Shown here: positions 7,458-17,195 of the stretch, one piece after another
Layout: the number at the start of each line of letters is the position of its first letter
How positions within the stretch are numbered: the first letter of the stretch is position 1
Assembly (NCBI GenBank): GCA_050287105.1
Contig: JBNKBG010000006.1
Location: forward strand, 1-60,394
Source: JAPHTQ01 sp050287105
GTDB taxonomy: Bacteria; Pseudomonadota; Gammaproteobacteria; Thiohalomonadales; Thiohalomonadaceae
Length of the DNA: 60,394 nucleotides
Direction: 5' to 3'
Made by a program: the position numbers and the translations under genes
Notes under the pieces: generated by a model
What the model was told of the DNA's origin: nothing
The model's input: only the letters and a program-made list of their open reading frames with translations
Database searches by the model: none

Positions 7458-8572
7458 TGCGTCCGATCCTGCAGAGGTGAACGCAACGTCACTTCGATGA
7501 TCTCGCTTGGCTGCCATAGCCGCATGCGCGGTCCCCACAACCCAGTGCCCCGTCCCACGATGAGTGTCATAGCGCCAACTTGGTAGGCACCGGTGATATA
7601 GGGGAAAAAGCGCTTAACCAGATAGGTGAACGGCCAGATCTGCCCGTTGTGGGTGTGGCCGGAGAGCATTAGCCCTGCTCCGGCAGCGCTCGCCTGCTCC
7701 ACCTGCAACGGTGAGTGGGAGAGCAGGATTACGGCTCCATCAGCTCTGTTGGTCAGCAACGGGGTAATAACGTCGCGCTGCTCTCCCCGCATATGTTGCA
7801 CACTCAGGTCATCCACACCGGCAATGATCAGACCGGATGCGATCTCGTGCATCTCATCGTGTAGCCAGTGAACCCCTGCGTTTTGACTCATGGCGATAGC
7901 TGCTCTGGTATCGCCATAGAATTCATGGTTGCCGGTTACCGCGTAGACCCCGAGTGGTGCGTGTAACCGCTCAAAAACGGTTTTGAAATCAGGATCAAGT
8001 GGGCCGTGGCCCTCAAAAATATCACCCACAAGAACAATGAGATCGGGCTGTAATGTCTCGACCTGACGCACACGTTTTTCCAGCCAGGCAGGGCCAAACT
8101 GACTACCGAGGTGTAGATCGGAGAGCATCACCACACGCTTGCCATCGAGTGTGTATGGCAACTGTGCGAGGGTAAGCTCAAGACGATTGATGACTGGCGG
8201 GCGGGTACCCTGAATAAAGGCGATCACGATCAGCAGGATAGCAATGCCGAACGCGCCACCGCGCAACTCATTTAGCCATGGTTTTGCCCACAGGCCAAAG
8301 CCAGTGAGCAGGTCCAGTGCAAGCAGTACCGTGCTGGTGATGAACAGGATACCGAGCCAGTCCATGGCCACGCGTTCGAAGAGAAAAGCCAGTTTGCCGC
8401 CCGGGACCATGGCATAGCGAATACCGGCAAGATAGAGCAACCAGATAATCAGTGAGACGATCCAGACTATGCGGTGCGCGGGTTCATTGGCGAACCAGCT
8501 CAGGCTGCCAACGCGCCAGCTGATATAGAGATGCAGCAGAGTGGTGAGCAGGCCGAGAATGACGACGAACAT
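7442..8572 (-). CDS. Membrane-anchored metallophosphoesterase (YkuE-like)
   Basis: The 376-residue protein has about four membrane segments in the first 125 residues, followed by a calcineurin-like phosphoesterase domain. All metal motifs are visible: DLHLG, GDIFEGH, GNHE, a single His in LLSHSP and GHTHNGQ. Members of this branch hydrolyse phosphoesters of nucleotides or lipid intermediates (UDP-diacylglucosamine pyrophosphatase in the LpxH/LpxG-like group), but the substrate here cannot be assigned. It is transcribed divergently from the DsbD-like gene. Confidence 0.85.
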   Translation of the reverse strand: MFVVILGLLTTLLHLYISWRVGSLSWFANEPAHRIVWIVSLIIWLLYLAGIRYAMVPGGKLAFLFERVAMDWLGILFITSTVLLALDLLTGFGLWAKPWLNELRGGAFGIAILLIVIAFIQGTRPPVINRLELTLAQLPYTLDGKRVVMLSDLHLGSQFGPAWLEKRVRQVETLQPDLIVLVGDIFEGHGPLDPDFKTVFERLHAPLGVYAVTGNHEFYGDTRAAIAMSQNAGVHWLHDEMHEIASGLIIAGVDDLSVQHMRGEQRDVITPLLTNRADGAVILLSHSPLQVEQASAAGAGLMLSGHTHNGQIWPFTYLVKRFFPYITGAYQVGAMTLIVGRGTGLWGPRMRLWQPSEIIEVTLRSPLQDRTQKAAL

Positions 8573-8660
8573 GGTTGCTTCCGTTGTTACCGGTTTATCT
8601 GACTATAATCGTAGCGGCACTATTAAGAAATGCCGTTGCGGGATACCGTACAGGGTAATG

Positions 8661-9881
8661 ATGAGATTGCTAAGGACATTGCTAATCGGCCTGCTGTTCT
8701 TTGGTGCGCCACTGACGGCGGAGGAGACGCCGTGGCTGACATCGGCAGACGGCGAAACACTGGTTCACCTCTACTTCTTCTGGTCACCTGCCTGTCCCCA
8801 CTGCCAGGAGGCGCGACCGGCCATCGAACAAATGGCTCGGGAAAATCCCTGGCTGGTGTTGCATTCGGCGGATATCGTCAACCAGCGCAAACAACTGCAA
8901 CGCTATCGGGAAATGGCGAGGGCACTTGGTGAAGAGGCGCGTTCCGTCCCCGGATTTTTTGTTTGCGGCAGGATGTTTGTCGGTTGGGACGGTGCTGAGG
9001 GGATGGGGCAAACGCTGTTGCACCGCGCAGCGCGTTGCCGTAGCGAAGGTGTGGCAACATCGTCTCAGGCCGAACCTGCGCTACCGGGCTGGATGCGTGC
9101 GGAGGAGTATTCGCTGCCGCTCTTCACCCTGATCATTGCCGGACTCGATGCCTTTAATCCCTGTGCCTTCTTCGTCTTGCTTTTTCTCCTCAGCCTATTG
9201 GTCAATGCCCGTTCACGGCAGCGGATGTTGTTGGTTGGTGGCACCTTTGTGCTGGTATCCGGTGCACTCTATTTTGTCTTCATGGCGGCCTGGTTAAACC
9301 TGTTCCTGATGCTGGGCACACTTGGCTGGATCAATGTGCTGGCAGGGGTGTTGGCGTTGCTGATCGGCCTGCTGGCGATCAAGGACTTTCTGTTTGCCCT
9401 GCGCGGCCCATCACTGTCGATACCGGCTTCCGCCAAACCCAGGCTCTATAGCCGTGTCCGTGATCTTGTTGGTGCCGACAATCTGCCTATGCTGTTGTTG
9501 GGCACGGTAACCCTGGCGGTGGCAGCGAACAGTTACGAGCTGTTGTGCACCGCAGGCTTTCCCATGGTCTACACTCGCGTGCTGACCATGCGTCAGCTCG
9601 GTGATACCGAGTACTACCTCTATCTGCTGCTCTATAACTTTATCTACGTGATCCCGCTGCTGTTGATTGTGCTGATGTTTGTGATCACCCTGGGGGGACG
9701 CAAGCTGAGCCTGGATGAGGGGCGGTTACTGAAACTGCTTTCAGGAACGATGATGTTGGGTCTGGGGAGTGTGTTGTTGCTGAACCCCGAACTGCTCAAT
9801 AATCTGTGGAGCGGCGCAGCGCTGCTGGCAGTTGCCTTGCTGGTGACGTTATTGGCACGTGCGCGATTGCGGCATGGATAA
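8661..9881 (+). CDS. Thioredoxin-DsbD/CcdA fusion membrane protein (thiol-disulfide transfer)
   Basis: A signal peptide (about residues 1-20) precedes a thioredoxin-fold domain with the redox motif C45-PH-C48. About six membrane segments of the DsbD/CcdA type then follow, with the paired conserved Cys168 (FNPCAFF) and Cys296 (LLCTAGFP). The protein should carry reducing equivalents from the cytoplasm across the inner membrane to a periplasmic thiol. The order (soluble domain first) differs from classical DsbD, which has an N-terminal alpha and a C-terminal gamma domain. The frame is open upstream to 8541, but only the ATGs at 8658/8661 precede the signal peptide, with CAGGG just before. The 406-residue length and single thioredoxin domain suggest a specialised partner. 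Confidence 0.8.
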   Translation: MRLLRTLLIGLLFFGAPLTAEETPWLTSADGETLVHLYFFWSPACPHCQEARPAIEQMARENPWLVLHSADIVNQRKQLQRYREMARALGEEARSVPGFFVCGRMFVGWDGAEGMGQTLLHRAARCRSEGVATSSQAEPALPGWMRAEEYSLPLFTLIIAGLDAFNPCAFFVLLFLLSLLVNARSRQRMLLVGGTFVLVSGALYFVFMAAWLNLFLMLGTLGWINVLAGVLALLIGLLAIKDFLFALRGPSLSIPASAKPRLYSRVRDLVGADNLPMLLLGTVTLAVAANSYELLCTAGFPMVYTRVLTMRQLGDTEYYLYLLLYNFIYVIPLLLIVLMFVITLGGRKLSLDEGRLLKLLSGTMMLGLGSVLLLNPELLNNLWSGAALLAVALLVTLLARARLRHG

Positions 9882-9944
9882 CAAAACGGGGCAACGCCGA
9901 TGAAGGAGTGCCCCGCTGCTTGCGTCGATCTGTAATGCGGGTTA

Positions 9945-10364
9945 TCAGCCCAGCGCATCCTGCAGGTCGCGCTTGTGTTCCTCTTCCTGGATCAGGATGT
10001 CCTCCAGTACCCGCCGCAGGCCATACTCCTGTAACTCTTCTGCCTGACGGATGCGTTCCTTGTAACGGGTGATGGCGTTATCTTCGCCCCAGAGATCCTG
10101 AGTCAGCATAGTCTTGGCGTCTTCGGCGATGTCGCGCTTTTCCACTTCGATGCTCGGTACACCACCGAGGAAGGTGATCTGCTCAGAGACAGTCACTGCA
10201 TGTGCCATCTCTTCATTGGCGTGGATCAGCAGCTCTTTCTTGATCCCTTCATACTGTGGGCCGGTGATCATGGAGGCGTGCTGTACATACTGAATCGCCG
10301 CTGCATATTCCCACTCCAGATCCTTGTTCAGTTCCGCGATAAGGTGTTCTCTTGAAACAGGCAT
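9945..10364 (-). CDS. Ferritin-like (bacterioferritin-type) protein
   Basis: This 139-residue, all-helical protein has metal-ligand motifs of a four-helix diiron bundle: LEWEYAAAIQY in helix 1, HANEEMAHA in helix 2, and a late EEEHKRDL. That is the pattern of ferritin-like proteins that bind or oxidise ferrous iron. Proteins of this small class are annotated as ferritin-like or bacterioferritin, and they act in the cytoplasm against iron-driven oxidative stress. The location among peroxidase and OxyR genes fits. It ends close to the convergent DsbD-like gene. Confidence 0.8.
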   Translation of the reverse strand: MPVSREHLIAELNKDLEWEYAAAIQYVQHASMITGPQYEGIKKELLIHANEEMAHAVTVSEQITFLGGVPSIEVEKRDIAEDAKTMLTQDLWGEDNAITRYKERIRQAEELQEYGLRRVLEDILIQEEEHKRDLQDALG

Positions 10365-10509
10365 GTCGTTCTCCTTGCTTGGGCCAGAGGTGATGACTTA
10401 CCTCATAGCGATAATATTGATGTGGAATGGGGAGATTTCCAGTTTCTCCGCTGTTCCACTTGTTTTACAGAACCGATATGCTGGGAAAAATCCCCACTGG
10501 AACCGCATC

Positions 10510-10926
10510 ATGGCTTTTACCAATCCCGATTCAGACGCCATCAAAACCCTGCTGCAATCGATCAAAACCATCGCCGTGGTCGGTCTGTCACCGAAACCGT
10601 CCCGCCCCAGTCATGGCGTGGCGGCGGCGTTGCAGGGTTTCGGCTACCGCGTTATTCCGGTACGTCCCGCTATCGACGAACTGCTCGGCGAGAAGGCCTA
10701 TCCCGATCTTCACGCCCTGCCACAGCGGCCAGATCTGGTCGACGTGTTTCGCGCTTCAGAACACGTCGGACCGATTGTCGATGCCTGTATCGATCTGGGT
10801 ATCAAGGCGATCTGGTTACAGGATGGGGTGATCAACGAAGCCGCCGCCGAGAAGGCCGTGGCTGCGGGTATCACCGTCATCATGGACCGCTGTATCTACC
10901 GTGATTATGTACAGCTAATCGATTAA
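10510..10926 (+). CDS. CoA-binding domain protein (YccU-like)
   Basis: The 138-residue Rossmann-fold protein has the CoA-binding signature: IAVVGLSPKPSRPSHGVAA near the N-terminus, GYRVIPVRP, the middle LVDVFRASEHV, IWLQDGVIN, and a late MDRCIYRDY. The family binds CoA or acyl-CoA, and its cellular role is not established. A longer frame begins at 10324 but overlaps the ferritin-like gene. The ATG at 10510 gives the normal family start. Confidence 0.85.
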   Translation: MAFTNPDSDAIKTLLQSIKTIAVVGLSPKPSRPSHGVAAALQGFGYRVIPVRPAIDELLGEKAYPDLHALPQRPDLVDVFRASEHVGPIVDACIDLGIKAIWLQDGVINEAAAEKAVAAGITVIMDRCIYRDYVQLID

Positions 10927-10948
10927 CCACGATATTACACCTGCTGCA

Positions 10949-10974
10949 TAGGCTGGGCAGTGATGCCCAGCCTA
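10949..10974. repeat. 11-bp perfect hairpin between convergent genes
   Basis: TAGGCTGGGCA / TGCCCAGCCTA with loop GTGA has no T-run. It may act as a boundary or terminator element, and it resembles the dispersed GTAGG-GGGCA intergenic repeat seen partially at 49909. Confidence 0.55.
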
Positions 10975-10980
10975 CAATTC

Positions 10981-11724
<744 letters not shown>

Positions 11725-11864
11725 CGTCATTACTCCTTTGGGGGTTAATCGTCCGGCTGCATAGCGCCTGAACACGTGTGCAGTATGGGTGACTGTAGCA
11801 GATAGATGAAATCGTTTATTTCGATTATATTGATAGGTAGTGACGATTAATTGTGGGGTGGCGC

Positions 11865-12767
11865 ATGGCGCTCAATTTGCGTGATCTGGAATATCTGGTG
11901 GCAGTGGATGAGGAGCGGAGTTTTCATCGTGCCGCGGCGCGCTGCTATGTCAGCCAGCCAACCCTCAGCGGCCAGCTGAAGAAGCTGGAAGAGCGCCTTG
12001 GGGTGTCGCTTATCGAGCGGACAACCCGCCAGGTGGTGATGACCGACGTGGGGCGTGCGGTGGCCGAGCAGGCTCGTCAGGCGCTGACTGAAGCCAGGGC
12101 GGTGGAGCAGATCGCCGCCACCTTCCATGACCCGATGGTGGGCGAGCTGCAGGTGGGGTTGATCCCCACCGTCGCCCCCTATCTATTGCCGCTGATCATG
12201 TCGCCGCTAAAGAAAGCATTCCCGGAACTAAAGCTCTGGCTACATGAACAGCAGACAGCGGTGCTACTGGAGCGTCTGCGCAAGGCGGAACTGGACCTGC
12301 TGATCCTGGCCCTGCCAGTGGCGGGGAGCGAAGCCTTTGCCGAGGAGGAGCTGTTCCGCGAACCGTTCTGGTTGGCGTTGCCCAAGGGCGATCCGCTGGC
12401 CAGTAAGCGTGAGGCGCGCCTGGCGGATATCGACAAGCGCGAGCTGATGTTGCTGGAAGAGGGACACTGCCTGCGGGAGCACGCCCTGGATGTCTGCCTC
12501 CGTGCCGGGGCGGGCGAATATGCGGGATTCCATGCCACCAGTCTGGAGACCCTGCGCCACATGGTGGGCGAAGGGGTGGGGATCACCCTGATGCCGCAGC
12601 TCGCCGTGCCAGCGCAGCGGCACAGCGCCGATGCGGTACAGTACCGGCCCTTCGCCGCTCCGGCACCGAGCCGACGTATCGGTATGTTGTGGCGTCAGGG
12701 GAGTTATCGCGAAACTGCCTTCAGGGCGTTGGCACAGACGATACGGGATGTGGTGCCGAAGGGGTGA
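11865..12767 (+). CDS. oxyR: Hydrogen peroxide-sensing regulator OxyR
   Basis: This LysR-type regulator of 300 residues has an N-terminal winged helix-turn-helix with YVSQPTLSGQ. The redox-sensing cysteines Cys202 and Cys211 lie in GHCLREHALDVC, nine residues apart as in the E. coli protein (199 and 208). Other OxyR motifs are PTVAPYLLP and ATSLETLRHMVGEGVGITL. Oxidation forms the disulfide and activates antioxidant genes. A GTG at 11853 would add four residues, and the ATG at 11865 matches the family. The divergent Prx-Grx gene is the likely direct target. Confidence 0.95.
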   Translation: MALNLRDLEYLVAVDEERSFHRAAARCYVSQPTLSGQLKKLEERLGVSLIERTTRQVVMTDVGRAVAEQARQALTEARAVEQIAATFHDPMVGELQVGLIPTVAPYLLPLIMSPLKKAFPELKLWLHEQQTAVLLERLRKAELDLLILALPVAGSEAFAEEELFREPFWLALPKGDPLASKREARLADIDKRELMLLEEGHCLREHALDVCLRAGAGEYAGFHATSLETLRHMVGEGVGITLMPQLAVPAQRHSADAVQYRPFAAPAPSRRIGMLWRQGSYRETAFRALAQTIRDVVPKG

Positions 12768-12771
12768 ACCC

Positions 12772-13620
12772 TTAGTGATCAGTCTGCCACGACTGTGCCA
12801 GGGCCAGGCGGATCGTCTCCTCGCGCTGCGCGTCCGGGCGGTAGGCGGCATAGACGATGCGTTCCATCCGCGGCGCGTCGGCGACCCGGTAGAGTTCCTC
12901 CGCCTCTAGCGCACCCTGAACCATCGCCAGGGGTAGCCAGGCGCTCCCTCCCTGGCGGCTGATCAGTTCCAGCGCCAGCCTTCCCTGATTGGTGCGCAGG
13001 GCAGGAGTTGGTGCATTGGGCAGTTGATCCGCCAGTACCAGGGCAAAAGAGCTACCCCAGTCAACCATCACGTGGTTGTGCTGGAGTGCGGCCTCGGTGC
13101 TGCTCTCCTTCTGACTACTGATCAGAACCAGTTCGTGGGTTGCGGTTTCGCGAATGACGAAGTGCGGATTTTGCGGCGGGTCAAAGAGAAAGGCGATGTC
13201 GATCAGACCGCTCTCCAGACGCTGGATCAGGGTGTCGTGACTGTAGCTCTCCAACTGCAGGGCAAGATCCGGGTGCGCGGCGCGTAGCCTGGCGCTCCAC
13301 TCCAGTAATTGCATCGACCAGATATCGCCCAGGGCACCGACGACCAGGCTACGGCTGAACTCCTCATCCAGAGCGATACTCTGGCGGGCCTGTTCCCAAC
13401 CATCGACGATGGTACGCGCATGTTTTTGTAAACGCTGCCCGGCGGGGGTGAGCTGGATGTCGTTGCGGTTGCGGGTAAAGAGGGTAACACCGAGGGCGTT
13501 TTCCAGCAGTTTGATCCGCGCACTGACCGCCGACTGGGTCAGGCAAAGGGCTTCGGCGGCCTTGCCGAAATGGCGCCGTCGACTGACTTCGAGGAAGGTT
13601 TTAAGGAAGGAAATATCCAT
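12772..13620 (-). CDS. LysR-family regulator, HdfR-like
   Basis: The 282-residue protein starts MDISFLKTFLEVSRRRHFGKAAEAL and has the LysR helix-turn-helix LTQSAVSARIKLLE, then a substrate-binding-like effector domain. The N-terminal stretch is close to HdfR of E. coli, which represses the flagellar master operon flhDC. Conservation falls in the effector domain, so the target and ligand are uncertain. An ATG at 13659 would give a longer N-terminus but departs from the family, so I chose 13620. The gene is convergent with oxyR and nearly touches it. Confidence 0.8.
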   Translation of the reverse strand: MDISFLKTFLEVSRRRHFGKAAEALCLTQSAVSARIKLLENALGVTLFTRNRNDIQLTPAGQRLQKHARTIVDGWEQARQSIALDEEFSRSLVVGALGDIWSMQLLEWSARLRAAHPDLALQLESYSHDTLIQRLESGLIDIAFLFDPPQNPHFVIRETATHELVLISSQKESSTEAALQHNHVMVDWGSSFALVLADQLPNAPTPALRTNQGRLALELISRQGGSAWLPLAMVQGALEAEELYRVADAPRMERIVYAAYRPDAQREETIRLALAQSWQTDH

Positions 13621-13753
13621 ATCGACGATTACTGATTGTTGTGGTGACGATAATGACATTTCGTTGGTCAGGGAACAATGCAGGTAATAAAACTATGTGA
13701 GCCTGATCACCGGTGACAGGCGCTATTTGCTAACCACGTAGGGAACCATCGCG

Positions 13754-13936
13754 ATGAAAAAAATTATGTTTATCCTCCTTGCCGCAGTCGCATTCGGCAG
13801 TGCATCCGTACAGGCCATGACCAAAGCGGAAGCAGAGGAAGAGTGCAAAGCTCAGGCCGCTGATGACGGCGTGAGCGCAGAAGAAATGGGCGATTACATC
13901 AAGGAGTGTGTCGACGCTGTGATGGGCGCTGAGTAA
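13754..13936 (+). CDS. Small periplasmic protein, function unknown
   Basis: The 60-residue precursor has a signal peptide (about residues 1-21) and a short acidic mature part with two cysteines (ECKAQAADDG and KECVDAV), which could form one disulfide. It has its own strong terminator, so it is probably expressed as a single gene. No family is recognised. Confidence 0.75.
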   Translation: MKKIMFILLAAVAFGSASVQAMTKAEAEEECKAQAADDGVSAEEMGDYIKECVDAVMGAE

Positions 13937-13957
13937 CCCTTCGCGCAACGCACAATG

Positions 13958-13985
13958 AAAGGCCCCGCGAGGGGCCTTTTTTTTG
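13958..13985 (+). terminator. Rho-independent terminator
   Basis: AAAGGCCCC / GGGGCCTTT stem with loop GCGA and a run of eight T residues. Confidence 0.95.
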
Positions 13986-14045
13986 TTTCACCGATTCCTC
14001 CCCACGGCGCTTTTCAAGCCTGGGGCTTCACTGTAAGCTACTGAC

Positions 14046-14876
14046 ATGCAATTAAATTTCACCAAGATGCACGGCCTGGGTAATGATTTTGTGGTGTTTG
14101 ACGCCATAACCCAGCCTGTCTTGCTCTCCTCTGCGCAGGTTCGTCACATCGCTGACCGTCACTTTGGTATCGGCTGCGATCAGTTGTTGCTGGTCGAGAC
14201 GGCGCAACAACCCGGTGTCGATTTTCGCTATCGTATCTTTAACGCCGACGGCGGTGAGGTGCAACAGTGTGGTAATGGCGCACGCTGTTTTGCCCGCTTT
14301 GTGCTCGACAAGGGGCTCTGTGACAAAGAGCATATCGTGGTGGAGACCGCCTCCGGGGTGATCACCCTGAATATCGAGGCCGACGGCCAGGTACGGGTCG
14401 ATATGGGGGTGCCCGATTTTGAGCCTGCGGCGTTGCCCTTCTCGGTGGCAGAGAGGCAGGAGCATTATGACATTCCGCTGGAGGGTGAGCGCCTTAGCCT
14501 TGGTGCGGTCTCCATGGGAAATCCCCATGTGGTGATGCAAGTGGCGGATACCGACAGCGCACCGGTCGAACGACTGGGGCCGCTACTGGAGGCGCACAGC
14601 CTGTTTCCCGAGCGGGTCAACGTGGGCTTTATGCAGCTGCTGGATCGGAGTCACATTCGCCTGCGGGTTTACGAACGGGGTTCGGGTGAGACGCTGGCCT
14701 GTGGTACGGGCGCCTGTGCCGCTGTGGCACTGGGAAGGAGTTGGGGTCTGCTTGACGATGAGGTGACGGTCACGCTGCGTGGTGGTGATCTGACCATACG
14801 TTGGGCAGGGGAAGGCGAACCGTTGTGGATGATCGGTCCGGCGGTAACGGTGTTTGAGGGGACAATAGAGCTATGA
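14046..14876 (+). CDS. dapF: Diaminopimelate epimerase
   Basis: This enzyme interconverts LL- and meso-diaminopimelate for lysine and peptidoglycan synthesis. The 276 residues contain the catalytic pair Cys75 (CGNGARC) and Cys219 (ACGTGACA), plus the N-terminal FTKMHGLGNDF motif. It overlaps the DUF484 gene by four bases (ATGA), and xerC follows, the gammaproteobacterial dapF operon order. In many relatives lysA lies just upstream. Here lysA with lptM is about 37 kb away, next to a methyltransferase. Confidence 0.97.
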   Translation: MQLNFTKMHGLGNDFVVFDAITQPVLLSSAQVRHIADRHFGIGCDQLLLVETAQQPGVDFRYRIFNADGGEVQQCGNGARCFARFVLDKGLCDKEHIVVETASGVITLNIEADGQVRVDMGVPDFEPAALPFSVAERQEHYDIPLEGERLSLGAVSMGNPHVVMQVADTDSAPVERLGPLLEAHSLFPERVNVGFMQLLDRSHIRLRVYERGSGETLACGTGACAAVALGRSWGLLDDEVTVTLRGGDLTIRWAGEGEPLWMIGPAVTVFEGTIEL

Positions 14877-15568
14877 CAGAGCAAACCGACAGCCATGTGG
14901 CTGAGAGCATCGGCGAACAGGAGGTGGCCGAGTACCTGCGTCACCACCCCGATTTCTTTTCCCGCCATGAGGGTCTGTTGCTGGAGTTGAGCATACCCCA
15001 CCCGGATACCGGCAAGGCGGTGTCGCTGATCGAGCGTCAGGTCGGTTTGATTCGTGAACAGAAGTACGACCTCAAGCAGCAGTTACAGCAACTGACCGTG
15101 GCGGCCAATGCCAACGAGCAGTTGTTAAAAAGATTCCAGGTGTTGATCCTGCGACTAATCGATAGTGAAAGTCTGGATCAGGCCATCGACTACATCCGCG
15201 ATGCGTTGCAGGCCGATTTTCATGCCGATTCGGTAGAGTTGGTGCTGTTTGATGTTCCCGGTCGCAGTGAGAATGTGAGCCGTGATGACAAAAGGCTGCG
15301 TGCATTCCAGCGTATTCTCGAATCGCAGCGCCCGGCCTGTGGTCACTTCAACGATGAACAGCGAGAGCTGATCTTCGGCAACAAGGCCGCCGAGATCGCC
15401 TCGGCGGTGATCGTCCCCCTCTGTGCTGGTGAGCGTGCCGAATGTCTCGGGCTTCTCGGGATCGGCAGCATCGACTCCAAGCGTTACCACCCGGATATGG
15501 GTACGGTCTTCGTCAGCCACCTTGGCGCGGTAATGAACCGCATTTTCAGCGCCCATCTGGATCGTTGA
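14873..15568 (+). CDS. DUF484 family protein
   Basis: The 231-residue protein has a helical N-terminus (EVAEYLRHHPDFF... and SLIERQV) and a GAF-like C-terminal fold, matching DUF484. This protein is conserved between dapF and xerC in gammaproteobacteria and its biochemical role is unknown. It overlaps dapF by four bases and is followed by xerC after one base, so it is translated as part of the same operon. Confidence 0.9.
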   Translation: MTEQTDSHVAESIGEQEVAEYLRHHPDFFSRHEGLLLELSIPHPDTGKAVSLIERQVGLIREQKYDLKQQLQQLTVAANANEQLLKRFQVLILRLIDSESLDQAIDYIRDALQADFHADSVELVLFDVPGRSENVSRDDKRLRAFQRILESQRPACGHFNDEQRELIFGNKAAEIASAVIVPLCAGERAECLGLLGIGSIDSKRYHPDMGTVFVSHLGAVMNRIFSAHLDR

Positions 15569-15569
15569 G

Positions 15570-16475
15570 ATGACGCCGCAGGCGCTAGAGTGGCCCGAGC
15601 GTTTCCTGCAGCATCTGCAACATGAGCGGCGTCTCTCGCCGCATACCCTGGATAACTATCAGCGCGATCTGCAACATCTGCAGGTCTATTGCGTTGCCCA
15701 GAACATCGATGATTGGGCGGCGCTGGATAGTCATGGCGTGCGCGGCTATGTCGCCTGGCGGCATCGTAACGGGATCAGCGGACGAAGCCTGCAACGGGAA
15801 CTCTCGGCACTGCGCAGCTTTTATAATTTCCTGCTACGGGAAAAGGTGGTGGGGGGGAACCCCGGTGTCGGTATCCCGGCACCCAAGGTGGAGAAACGCC
15901 TTCCCCACGCCCTTGATGTGGACCAGACCAGTCGTCTGCTGGAGATCCACGACAACTCACCCCTGGCGATACGCGACAGGGCGATCCTCGAACTCTTCTA
16001 CTCCTCCGGTTTGCGTCTGGCGGAACTGATCTCGCTGGATCTGGACAGCATCGATCGTGGCGATGCCACCGTACGGGTGACCGGCAAGGGGGAGAAGACC
16101 CGCGTGGTGCCCGTGGGCAGACAGGCGCTTACAGCGTTGGCCGACTGGCTGAAGGAGCGCGGCCGTTTTGCCGCGCCGGAGCAGCGCGCGCTGTTTGTCA
16201 GTCAGGGCGGCAAGCGCCTCTCGCCGCGCAGTATTCAGACCCGGCTGCGTCAATGGGCGATCAAGCAGGGGCTCACCAGTTCGGTCCATCCACATATGTT
16301 GCGCCACTCCTTCGCCAGTCACATGCTTGAATCGAGCGGTGATCTGCGTGCGGTACAGGAGTTGCTCGGTCATGCGGACATTGCGACGACTCAGGTCTAT
16401 ACGCACCTTGATTTTCAGCACCTGGCCAAGGTGTATGATCAGGCTCACCCGCGCGCGCACCGGCGCAAGGATTGA
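15570..16475 (+). CDS. xerC: Tyrosine recombinase XerC
   Basis: XerC acts with XerD at dif to resolve chromosome dimers at cell division. The 301 residues contain an N-terminal SAM-like core-binding domain and the full catalytic set: R149, K173, H242-x2-R245, H268 and nucleophile Y277. The start codon overlaps the preceding stop. A FliL-family gene follows 64 bases later and may be co-transcribed. Confidence 0.95.
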   Translation: MTPQALEWPERFLQHLQHERRLSPHTLDNYQRDLQHLQVYCVAQNIDDWAALDSHGVRGYVAWRHRNGISGRSLQRELSALRSFYNFLLREKVVGGNPGVGIPAPKVEKRLPHALDVDQTSRLLEIHDNSPLAIRDRAILELFYSSGLRLAELISLDLDSIDRGDATVRVTGKGEKTRVVPVGRQALTALADWLKERGRFAAPEQRALFVSQGGKRLSPRSIQTRLRQWAIKQGLTSSVHPHMLRHSFASHMLESSGDLRAVQELLGHADIATTQVYTHLDFQHLAKVYDQAHPRAHRRKD

Positions 16476-16539
16476 AAAAGTCGATCCTACCGCCTATAAA
16501 CAGGCAGCGATTAAAGAGAAAGTGAAAGGGAAACCGATA

Positions 16540-16953
16540 ATGATGATGCCAAGAAACCTGCCACCCTTTTTAGCTATTCTGCTCCTTGCCCTGTCGTGGC
16601 AGGTGGTAGCGGCGGAGAAAGAGGGGGCGAAGAAGGCGATCTACTATCCCATGGATCCTGCCTTTGTGGTGAATCTGAGCGAAGGGCCGCGGATGCATTT
16701 CATGCAGATCACGGTACAACTGATGACCCGCGATCCGGCAGTGATTACGGCGATAGAGGAGAATTTGCCGCCCCTGCGTGACGCTCTCATTATGTTGCTC
16801 TCTCACCAGAGCGGGGAGACCATGCGCAGCGTGCAGGGACGCGAAGAGGTGCGCAAGCAGGCGCTAAGCGATGCACAAAAAGTGCTGGCGGAGGTCGCCG
16901 GGGTGAAGAAGGGGCTGGACGGGCTCTATTTTACCGACTTCGTCATCCAGTAG
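16540..16953 (+). CDS. FliL-family protein, orphan
   Basis: The 137-residue protein has a signal-like hydrophobic N-terminus and the FliL pattern: AFVVNLS, an aromatic-rich strand, PPLRDALIMLLS, and a C-terminal VYFT-type ending LYFTDFVIQ. FliL normally associates with the flagellar stator. No flagellar gene is near, so this copy may have another membrane role. A longer frame exists in the xerC region but is a shadow. Three ATGs in tandem start the gene, and I took the first, with AAAGGG upstream. A strong UUCG-loop terminator follows. Confidence 0.8.
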   Translation: MMMPRNLPPFLAILLLALSWQVVAAEKEGAKKAIYYPMDPAFVVNLSEGPRMHFMQITVQLMTRDPAVITAIEENLPPLRDALIMLLSHQSGETMRSVQGREEVRKQALSDAQKVLAEVAGVKKGLDGLYFTDFVIQ

Positions 16954-16974
16954 AGTCATCCGTAACCCTATGAC

Positions 16975-17000
16975 AAAAGGTCTCTTCGGGGACCTTTTTT
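16975..17000 (+). terminator. Rho-independent terminator with UUCG tetraloop
   Basis: A GGTCTC / GGGACC stem is closed by a TTCG tetraloop and followed by six T residues, just after the FliL gene. Confidence 0.92.
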
Positions 17001-17140
17001 ATGCCCAGGGATGGGTGGGTCGCTCAATCACGTCCGTGTGATCGCGACACTAGTGCATCCCTGCACGGCGTATGTCGCGGGCGCATGGATGCGCAGGAGC
17101 GACGCATGCCCAGGGATAGATGGGTTGCACAGTGTCGCTA
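17001..17140. repeat. Intergenic structured repeat region
   Basis: A 20-base element (ATGCCCAGGGATGGGTGGGT) recurs in direct orientation at 17106-17125 with two mismatches. The palindrome GCGCAT-GG-ATGCGC sits between (17081-17094). GCGACACTAGTGCA (17044-17057) recurs inverted and slightly shortened at 17126-17138. This looks like a small, degenerate, dispersed intergenic repeat. I see no gene in it. Confidence 0.6.
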
Positions 17141-17195
17141 GTGGCCCCATATCGGACACAGCGGTGCGCTGCGATTGATAACGAGCAATAAACGA

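Noticed and set aside
9887..9915. Hairpin CGGGGCA / TGCCCCG after the DsbD-like gene as a terminator
   Set aside because: The stem is short, the loop is 15 bases and there is no T-run.
11802..11837. OxyR-binding site between the Prx-Grx gene and oxyR
   Set aside because: Only partial ATAG/CTAT-like half-sites with poor spacing. I kept it out of the feature list.
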